Shown here piece after piece: positions 56,300-64,000 of a DNA stretch of 64,000 nt. Numbering within the stretch: the stretch's first letter is position 1; each line of letters starts with the position of its first letter. Position numbers and translations under genes: made by a program. The DNA comes from Culex pipiens pallens (Eukaryota; Arthropoda; Insecta; Diptera; Culicidae), in NCBI RefSeq assembly GCF_016801865.2, contig NC_068939.1:131163116-131227115 (forward strand). The letters are read 5' to 3'. Under the pieces are notes generated by a model. The model was not told the DNA's origin. It did not search any database and saw only the letters and a program-made list of their open reading frames with translations.

Positions 56300-57114
56300 T
56301 TCTTAGCATTTTCAGGATAAAATTTACGATAAATGATAATTGTTTTGAAATTTTTAAATATGTTTTGCAGTAAAAGCACAAATGCAACAAGTGAAGGAAA
56401 TGTTGAGGAAATATCCTTAAAAATTTATTTTCAGACAATGATGATCGGACAATCACCATCGTTGTGAAACTCTAGAGAACAACTTATTTGACTAATATGA
56501 AATAAACTGAAATTAAAAAAAAAAATAATTGAAAAAGGTTTTGCATTTTTTTCTTAAACAGAAAATTCTCTATGCCTTTTTTTTATTTTAAACAAAAAAT
56601 TGATCCAGAACTCCAATTTCATTGTCGACATAGTGGACCCACACCATTTATACATTTGATAGATTGATCTTTACAGCATTTTACGTTCTTTATTCAGTTG
56701 TTTGTTGGACCATTTTTTCTTAAAATTCCAGTTATCACAAATTATAAATCACACAATTTTTTCGATAAGGTACCGTAAAACGGGGTGACTTTGATAGCCG
56801 GGGTGACTTTGATAGGTTTGCGATTTTTACGCTAAATGAAGAATACAATTAAAATACGTAAGGAATAGTTTAGAAACATACTGATCGTGGTAGAGAAGTG
56901 TTCAAAGTACCTCAAGAAGAACTTTTCATAAAATTTTGACAAGTTTAAAAAGTTAGTTAACTATTGTTAAGAAAATGTTGATGAAAGTCATTATTTTAAA
57001 CTTCTCAAAGTGTCATGATTTTCTCAATGAACATGATTTTTAATCGGAAAACGGAATGCATTTTTGGATTCTTTGGACAATTTCCACTAGGAGAAGGTTA
57101 AAAAAGTTTGTAAA
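56300..57114. other. AT-rich stretch with GGGTGACTTTGATAG repeat at 56770-56820
   Basis: TACCGTAAAACGGGGTGACT at 56770 and a second GGGGTGACTTTGATAGG directly after it mark one end of a dispersed repeat. The opposite end was not found. No gene. Confidence 0.45.
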
Positions 57115-57116
57115 TA

Positions 57117-58304
57117 CACAGCAAAAAATCCGATGGTAAAATCGCATGCAAAAGCATGCACATCACCTTGGTCAACATAATCACTTAAAATTACATTCCT
57201 GCGTGTACCCCTTTAAACGTGTAATATTACACAGATTACTATTTTCCCTCCTGGATAGATATCGAATTGGTTACTTCAGAAGTTAAATGTCAAATAATAA
57301 ACACCAAGTTTTTCAGAATAATGTTATATTTCATCATTCAACTAGAAAAATTACAAATACAATATGTTGATACCTGGTAAAAGACTGTAAGTTATTGTTT
57401 TGTTTGTGATGCTCCTCAATTTGATGTTTGCGCGAAATGAACTTGGTCAAGGGAACAATGTCGATGGCCATCTTGTACAGCAGCTCGAACTTGGCTGGGT
57501 CTGGTTGCCGGCGATCAACGCCTCGCAATGTGATTTTCCCAGCTGTTGGATAGGTTCGCTCCAGCTTGCAAACGTGAACCTTGCCACAGTCGGTACAGAA
57601 ACACAGGGAGCAGGTCAGGCCACACGGCCCAAGTGAATGAACAGGTGACGTTGCAGCAAATAGTTCCGAGTCGTAACTGATCAGGAGCACCCGGCCAGGA
57701 AGATTATCGAGTTATGAACAGATCGAGGATCATGTCCGTGCTCATACTTCCACCTCCACCGCCAATGCCGATGCCGTCTGTGCTACCTTCGGGTGGTGAT
57801 CTGCGGCGGGGACTTGACTGCCGCGTAATCACCTTCGGCACACTTCCGATCTGCACCAACTGGTCGCGTTCTCTACGTAGATGACGTTCATGCAAAAAAT
57901 AAAATATTAGTTTTCATATTATCACACGAAATCATTTCTCAATCAAACTTACTCCTCGTCCTTGGACGTAATCCGTGTTTGCTGTTTGTGCGAGTTTCTG
58001 CAATTTCCGGTGACGCTGGAGGTGCTCGAGGTCGAAAGAGGCGGAGGCCGATCGAGACCGCTTTTTTGCGCCGGAGTTTAGCTTAGTGCAGCCGCTTCCT
58101 CTGCCAGAACTGGAGCTGGAAATCTCCTCACTTTTTTGTTTACTTCCGCCGACATCGGAATGACTACGGTTCCACTTGAGCAGGGTGTAAATGGTGTTAG
58201 GAAAAATAGCGAAGGGGAGTACTGCAAAAACCGTGTAATATCACATATATTTTTTTACATGCCCCTTCATTACATGCAGGCATTTTACTACCTTTTTTGC
58301 TGTG
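57117..58304. mobile_element. TA-flanked TIR element containing exon-like sequence
   Basis: The left end CACAGCAAAAAATCCGATGG and the inverse of the right end (CACAGCAAAAAAGGTAGTAAAATG) match over about 12 perfect and 30 imperfect bases. TA flanks each (57115-57116 and 58305-58306). Subterminal regions share CGTGTAATATTACAC-like words. The AT-rich ends surround a GC-rich block (57440-58140) resembling a spliced host gene on the minus strand and not a transposase. A Tc1/mariner-type element that captured gene sequence is one reading. Chance juxtaposition of two repeats is the other. Confidence 0.5.
57704..58242 (-). pseudogene. Possible captured gene fragment, two exon-like pieces
   Basis: On the minus strand a TTTTTGCAG acceptor-like site precedes an open stretch (58242-57953) reading LPFAIFPNTIYTLLKWNRSH and later a basic, Ser-rich part with AKKRSRSASASFDLEHLQRH. 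A GAGTAAGT-type donor begins at 57952, and an 80-base intron ends in CTACGTAG at 57873. The next piece (57872-57704) encodes ERDQLVQIGSVPKVITRQSS, a basic SPRRRSPP motif and a Gly run before a stop. The frame that splices cleanly into the second piece has a TAA upstream in the first, so the fragment is probably broken. I recognise no family. Confidence 0.3.
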
Positions 58305-58689
58305 TAATAAATAATATGTGGTTTTAAAACACAATTAAAAAAAATCTCCAAATTTATAGACAATTTCAGTTGAACAAATGTCATGTAAAATGTGAAAACT
58401 TGTGATTCGTGCTTCGAATTCAGTATAAAATGCAATATAAATCGATAATTTTACAAACAAAACTAGTTTTAACAAATTTCAGGCAAAATTCCGACTTTTT
58501 AACAATTTTACCTAAAATTTATATGTATTTTGCTAAAAAGCTTATACACTTAGTTAACTAAATATAAACATTGATTTTTTTTCTTTTAAACTATATCAGC
58601 TACTTTAGTGATGGTACATTTAGCGTACAAATAAAGTTTTAACATCTTAAGTTGAAAATTTTGCGACCAATATCTCGACTTTTTTTTTT

Positions 58690-59085
58690 AAATCAGTATT
58701 GATTCAAAAATTCATAACTCGGTCAACCACTTTTGCCCATTCTGGAAATTTCTGAAAAGTTGGCATTTTATGTCCCCAGAAAATAAAAAAAATAGTGTTT
58801 TTTGGCATATCAATTTTTAGTGACAAAAAGTGAAATTGAAAATCTTACCGTGCATCATATTTTTTTCAGTGTAGTCCTTATCCTTACCTACAACTTTACC
58901 GAAGACGCCAAATCGATCAAAAAATTTCTTCCTAAGATACAGATTTTCGAAATTTCATGAATTTTCAAAATGGCTTCTTTTGGCATACCGAAGGCACCAA
59001 AAAAGTTTCAGCCGGATTAAAAAATACAAAAAATAAAATTGAAGAAAAAAGACCGATTTCGCAAAGAATTGCTCAATTGCAAAAA
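58690..59085 (+). repeat. Dispersed repeat copy 2 (first at 35195-35630)
   Basis: It has the same order of shared words as the first copy, including GGCATACCGAAGGCACC and GACCGATTTCGCAAAGAATT. Diverged, non-coding. Confidence 0.75.
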
Positions 59086-59332
59086 AATTTTTAATGGAAC
59101 TCTTTGCAACCCGAACAGACGGTAATAACTAAATTCATGCCATTTCAATAACAAATACTGTTAAAATGACTGAAAGTATTATGGAATATTCTTGCAAAAT
59201 CCATTTTTGCATAAGAGTTCAATAAAAGTTTATGTTATCATAACAAAATTTGTTATCGGTCTGATATTGGTTGAAAGCCAAAACAACTTTGGAATAACAT
59301 TTTGTGTTATGGAAGAATACCGCCAACTGTTC

Positions 59333-60523
59333 AATTTTTTTTTTCAATTTCAATTCGGTTTTATTGGTGAATAATCAAGATACAATGAGTTATTTTGAAG
59401 TGCATAACAGAGTTTTGGAGTTCCTTTCAGCTGTGTGTTGCATCATAATCCATTTTGGAACAATTATTTCTTTAACTAAGGCACTAACAGGTGTAAGAAA
59501 AATTAAAAAAAAACTTACAAAAATTGCTAAGGAAAAGGGATAGAGATAGAGAAAGCTTATATCTAGATCACAGGTTGTTTATCCTTTGTAGATGTGCTTG
59601 ATCATCAGTTCCCCAAGGGCCAGGAATTGTTCCGCCTTGTTCCGGCAGCTCCGAAACCGCGTCAACATCTCCCCCGCGAGAGCAAAGAACTCCGGCAGGG
59701 TGAAGAGATCTTCCCCGGTGACTTCTTGCTGGGCCGTACTGCCGCTACCGGCTGCGACCACGCTGGCGAACGATCGCCCCCAGCCAGGGGGGAATGCTGA
59801 GTTGTCCGCGGGAACCGTACGCTGCCCAGCAGCCGGCACGGTTACGCTCGTATTTCGCTGAGGAGGGTGGGACGCTGCTGCTTTCTTCTTCCTCTTTTCC
59901 TGCTCCTCGATGTAGGACTTGCGCGCGACGCATCCGCGGTAATTACCGGTATGGTTACCGTCGCAGTTCGCGCACTTTACGCGCGGCTTGGTTTGGTCTG
60001 CGTTTTCCCCCAAGTCAGCTTTTCGTGGCAGCAGGCACGCCTCCGAGAGGTGTGACTCACCGCACTTCACGCAGCGGGGCCGGAGGTTGCAGTTCCGCGA
60101 GCCGTGGCCGAATTTCTGGCAACGGTGGCATTGCGCTACGTCCGTCGGGTTCTTGGTGTAAAACCGCCAGTTTACCCAAAAACCGTCCAACGTCTTAATC
60201 CGCCGCAAGTCTTGGATCTTGACGGTGCCGCGGTCGAAGTACAACAGGTACAGTGTGTGTGTACCTGTTACCGTTGTCTTGCGCGAGAGCACTTTAATCT
60301 CCCCTCCCGCTCCCCTGCGCGATGGCGGTCGACACGGCGTTGGTTTGTTTACCTTTCTGCACACGGCCGGTAGACGAACTTCGCGGGTTTTTCGAGGCCG
60401 CACTCGAACTGCCACGGCCACGGCCGGCCCTTGGCATGCTGGAGAAGCAAACTCGCGGGTAATCAAAATCAATTACGGCGAAAAAATCCGAAAAAAACGA
60501 TAGAGCACTGAGCACTTCACTGA
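59333..60523 (-). mobile_element. Gag-only half-LINE (Jockey-like), 1.19 kb
   Basis: The insert is bracketed by an exact 13-bp duplication ACCGCCAACTGTT. On the minus strand it starts TCAGTGAAGTGCTCAGTGCT, carries a gag-like ORF1, a 245-base 3' UTR with AATAAAACCG, and ends in a short A-run tail (GAAATTGAAAAAAAAATTG). No reverse transcriptase or endonuclease is present, although both ends and the tail look complete. It therefore moved as a deleted, gag-only unit using another element's enzyme, comparable in layout to HAL1-type half-LINEs. Confidence 0.82.
59579..60437 (-). CDS. ORF1/Gag-like zinc-knuckle protein of the half-LINE (frameshifted)
   Basis: ORF1 proteins of Jockey-clade LINEs bind element RNA. 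The long frame (from 60472) only becomes family-like at EIKVLSRKTTVTGTHTLYLL, the middle of a PRE_C2HC-type domain. Three CCHC knuckles follow: CHRCQKFGHGSRNC, CVKCGESHLSEAC and CANCDGNHTGNYRGC. After a basic linker the typical C-terminus ends LALGELMIKHIYKG. A better N-terminus, MPRAGRGRGSSSAASKNP, starts at 60437 in another frame and runs to about 60300, where a G-rich stretch joins the two frames. The protein is far shorter than usual, so an internal deletion with a frameshift is likely. It is probably non-functional as one protein. Confidence 0.65.
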
Positions 60524-60761
60524 ACCGCCAACTGTTATTGGGATGATCGGATTAGTTGTTAAAATAACAAAAAATAATAACAAAGATTTGTTCGAAGAAT
60601 AACTTAAAATGTTATTAGTCTGTTATTACAATAACAATCCAATAACAAAACAATCATAACGGCGAATAACAAATCTTGTTATAAATAACATAAAATGTTA
60701 TTGGCCTAGTATTTTCAAATATCAAAAAAATTTATTCCCAAGTTATTACCGTCTGCTCGGG

Positions 60762-62500
60762 AAAACTTGATTTTATAAGGACTCATCGTATATATGCAAC
60801 TCGGGGAACCTCGTTGGATAATTGTACGACTCGCGCTGAAAAAAAATACTTTGTGCGATTTGTTGCATAAACTTCTATTGTATTTTTTAAATATTTTGAA
60901 CAATTCATTACGTGAAGCAAACGAAGGCTCATTATTAAAGATTTGTCAGAGTAATGTTATGATCTTTTTATTTTAAGTCATCGTGGTTTACGGATGGTAC
61001 CTATTTAACTTTTTACTAACTTTTTACTAACTATTTACTTTTCTTGTCATTCTATCGGCCTACTTTACATCGCAAAACATAAAAATACTGAAAATACTTT
61101 TCGCAATTCTGTCGTGAAACTACTTACTTTTCCTGTCACTCTTGAACGACGAATAAACAAATAACACAAAGTTCCATTGCAAAAATAATGTATTTAACTC
61201 ATTGGGAAACTTCAGCAGTCGTAGTTATACAACTAAGTTATCCTCGTTGGAAAAATGTACGACTCGTGCTGAGTAACCCTACTTTTTGCAACTTTTTGAA
61301 TAAACAACTATCACAGTCTTGACTTATTCATCCGAACTTTCTATCATCCAATATTTGTTTGATCGGTGATCTTTGATTTTGAATATTTTGTAATTTGAGT
61401 GATCACGTAACATATCAAAGCATTCCAGTTCAAATTTGAAACGTTGCAAAAACATTTTTTGTAATTTAATCAATTATGCACATATGATAAGAGGCTGTTA
61501 CTTTCCCCAACATTTACAAAGTTCCAAACATAAAAAGGCTCAATTTCTAACCAACATTGTTGAAACCGGCCACATTTTCCATCAAATTAACGCAAAACGA
61601 ACCAAACCAGCAATCCCACCGGTGGCGGCGGCGGTACTGTTGGCTTCCGGCGAGCCTGCGAGTGAGAGTTTTTCGCAACAACTTTGAATTAATTTTCAAA
61701 TTATAACCCCACAAACGGTGGCCGTGCTCCGTCCCCCTTTTTTCTGTGTTAAGCAGGTGGCAAAATTGTTGCAAGCTAAGTTTTTTTTAAACTTCTCTCT
61801 CTCTCTTTCTCGTGTACGGCGTGAAATCACAAATTGAAAAATTGCTGACTTTGTAATTTTTATTTCCAGCAGGGCGATATTTTTTTCTGCTTTTTTGTGC
61901 TGCGGGTCTTTTGTTGGATGAAAGGTTTGAAGGATTTTTTTTTTGTTTTTCTCTTTGTTGATGGAAAAGTTGAACATTGTGGTATTGCTGGAGGTTGTTT
62001 TCGAAATGTAGTATGGAACAATTATTGAAACTCTCTGAAACAATTTGTGTAACCTTTTTGGCACACTACAACTTTTCGAAATGTTGTTGTCAGAAGACTT
62101 TTGGTTTGCATTTTTTTACGATCCGGTTCACTGAGTTACATTTGCCAGCATAAATTAATAATCACGCATTGACATGAGGTACAAATTAAATTGAATTCTG
62201 AAATTTTGGAATCATTTCAGCAAATAAATTATGTGCAGTGTTGATTAATTGATTAAAAATTTTTATAGATTTTTTTTTATACAATCATATAAATTGTAGA
62301 AGCAAAGATGTCAAGATTTTCAATTAGAATTACTTGTACAATTTGGCAAAATTTTGGTGATAATTTTATTTAGTTTGTTTTGACATGAAAAGTAAAATTT
62401 AAAAGCCTTTTAAATACCCAAAAAAAGTAATTTGCCTTATGATTTGCTAATGCTAATCTAAAGGGCTACCTAAGAATAATCCACAAGCTCACCTCATCCT
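60762..62500. other. AT-rich non-coding stretch
   Basis: No gene seen. A GC-rich patch at 61600-61670 has no recognised domain. The words GTACGACTCGCGCTGA (60825) and GTACGACTCGTGCTGA (61257) with matching flanks suggest a diverged duplicated segment. Confidence 0.4.
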
Positions 62501-64000
62501 TCCGGCTAGTGTTACCACACTACTAACTCATGTAAATGGCTCATATTTTTCATTTCTAGAAGCGCACACACACACCCACATACTAAACCACTTTTTACCT
62601 CAAGTGACACTCACACATTATCCTTCTAACCAAGCACTCTCACTCACACACTAACGCACACACACGTCCTGTGGTGAAAAGTGGAAAAAAGTGGCTGGTA
62701 AACAGAATTATGCTTACATTAGAAAGCTTTTAGTCCCCCTATTATTGTTATTATTGTGATACGACAAAAAGTGCACACACACACACTTCGGTATCGTGTG
62801 CATGCAAAGCAAGAGTGATATTCATATTATTCACATCACCCCAGGCACCCACACAGCGTCAGCGTTTTTTTTTGTTTTGTTTTGTTTGCTGCCATAAGGA
62901 CATTTTGGTGCCACGGTTCCGGTTCCGGACAAAGAAGGGGAACAATTGTGGGGAGAAAGTGGCTCGTTCTTTTGTTTATGATTTTGAGTTTGGAGTTTGC
63001 ATCAAACCGTTAGAAATATTTACAAAAATCACTTAGCGGATTTAAAAGGAACAACTCGTCTCTTTGTATTCACAAAATCACTTTAGATATTCGAATCACG
63101 AGTTTTGTTCAGACTGTCCTATTTATAAATAAGTTACGAAAGTTCCATAACTGGGTTGAGTTCAGTTGTCCAAAACGTAATGATCTTATTGTCGGCCAAA
63201 AAGTCACTTGAGGTACTGAGGTTCTGCTGACGTTGATGAATTCTTCGGGTGGCGAGTATCGTAACTGCTTCCTCATCAAGAAAGGAACGTCCCGATCCGA
63301 ATCTAAATTTTGCTTCAGCAATCACAAAACTAAACCAAACATAGCGAATTCTGAAATAGCACCGATTTCTTTGCTTTTTTTGATACCACATTTACAATTC
63401 TACTTGGTGTTTGTTGTTGTAATCCAGCATTACACTTTTTCTAAGACAAGTTTGACGATTTATTGTAATTTGGGATTACGTAAGCCTGTATTACATCTTC
63501 CTATCAGATTTGTTGTTGCATTTTTGTAATTCTGAATTACAAAAAATTATGGTGTGGATTTGTAATTTTTGATTACTTGCAGAAAATTTTACATTGCTCT
63601 AATTCTGCGCAATAATTTATCACGCTGGAATTGTTGAATTATTTCTATTTTTGATACAGTATTAGGACCTGGCGCTTTGACTTTGAAATTTTAAATGGGA
63701 TTAAACCCGTAAAATCGGTTCGTTTCGTTTTTTTTGCCAGTTTTGAGCTCCTTAACGATTTTTTTCGTTTTTCAAAAACCTCAAGAGCTCATAGTTCGTG
63801 TTACAGGGAACAACTTTGCCGAAGAGTATGAAAAGATTCGTCAAATATTAAAAATGTCACAATATTAATAACATAACATAAAATATTCAGGGTAGGCGTC
63901 GCGACGCTCATGCAACCAAGCAAGCTGATGGTTGTTCATATTTAAGCTCATAAATCAAAATTATGAAAACAAATTATTTATTTATTTATTTTTTCGATTT
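62501..64000. other. CA-rich microsatellites and AT-rich sequence to the window end
   Basis: CACA-rich microsatellites occur at 62565-62665 and 62772-62786. The rest is AT-rich, with short TGTAATTNNGATTAC-like words near 63460-63580 that may be a decayed MITE. No gene recognised. Confidence 0.45.

Larger units (their letters stand above)
59110..60761. mobile_element. MITE family M, copy C, split by a half-LINE
   Basis: The left part 59110-59332 and right part 60537-60761 together give 448 bp, the same length as copy A. Termini are CCCGAACAGACGG and CCGTCTGCTCGGG. The interruption duplicates 13 bp of MITE sequence (59320-59332 and 60524-60536), so the retroelement inserted after the MITE. Confidence 0.88.

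Overview
The window looks like nuclear DNA from a mosquito, most likely a culicine such as Culex. It is AT-rich and intron-like, with very little host coding sequence and dense, nested transposable elements. It carries a BEL/Pao retrovirus-like element, an RTE-type LINE, a Jockey-type gag remnant, a tRNA-derived SINE, and many MITEs and foldbacks. The one host exon I recognise is the first coding exon of a furin/kexin-type proprotein convertase on the + strand (33736-34149), ending in a clean GT splice donor. No later convertase exon is visible, so about 30 kb downstream is probably its intron 1.

Layout. 1-12965: AT-rich DNA with a TTAA-flanked foldback MITE (1596-2067), a PIF/Harbinger-like MITE (2448-2907), a 2.3-kb foldback with 8-bp target duplications (4968-7249), a 235-bp MITE with perfect 27-bp inverted repeats (8949-9183) and a hAT MITE (10791-11177) nested in an older foldback. 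12966-14159: a (GCAAAAAA)n satellite. 14342-14892: a full-length SINE with a sense and an antisense tRNA-like segment. 16160-17195: inverted-repeat families.

18112-29668 holds a complete BEL/Pao element on the minus strand. It has 710-bp LTRs in which I saw no difference, a 5-bp target duplication, a primer-binding site and a polypurine tract. One uninterrupted 2421-codon frame reads PHD finger, Gag, protease, RT, RNase H, integrase and envelope-like glycoprotein. A small downstream ORF lies directly behind a splice-acceptor-like sequence. The 2.2-kb leader is a two-type 27/28-bp minisatellite with no AUG in the sense direction. It looks young and possibly functional.

29674-46432: the convertase exon, MITEs, a perfect 32-bp hairpin (36756-36839), a TIR element carrying a 128-bp minisatellite in both orientations (39980-42241), another foldback (42430-44096) and a second (GCAAAAAA)n satellite (45298-46315). 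46433-49827: an RTE-type LINE with 13-bp target duplications and one apparent frameshift. 49988-53404: a TA-flanked foldback and a hAT-like element. 55005-60761: three copies of a MITE family, one split by a 1.19-kb half-LINE that keeps only a gag-like ORF, plus a TA-flanked element (57117-58304) holding a possible captured gene fragment. 60762-64000: no gene seen.

The genes do not form a pathway. The window shows layered transposition into what is probably a long host intron, with 11 insertions supported by duplicated target sites or canonical short targets. The several kilobases of inverted repeats would give long double-stranded RNA if transcribed.
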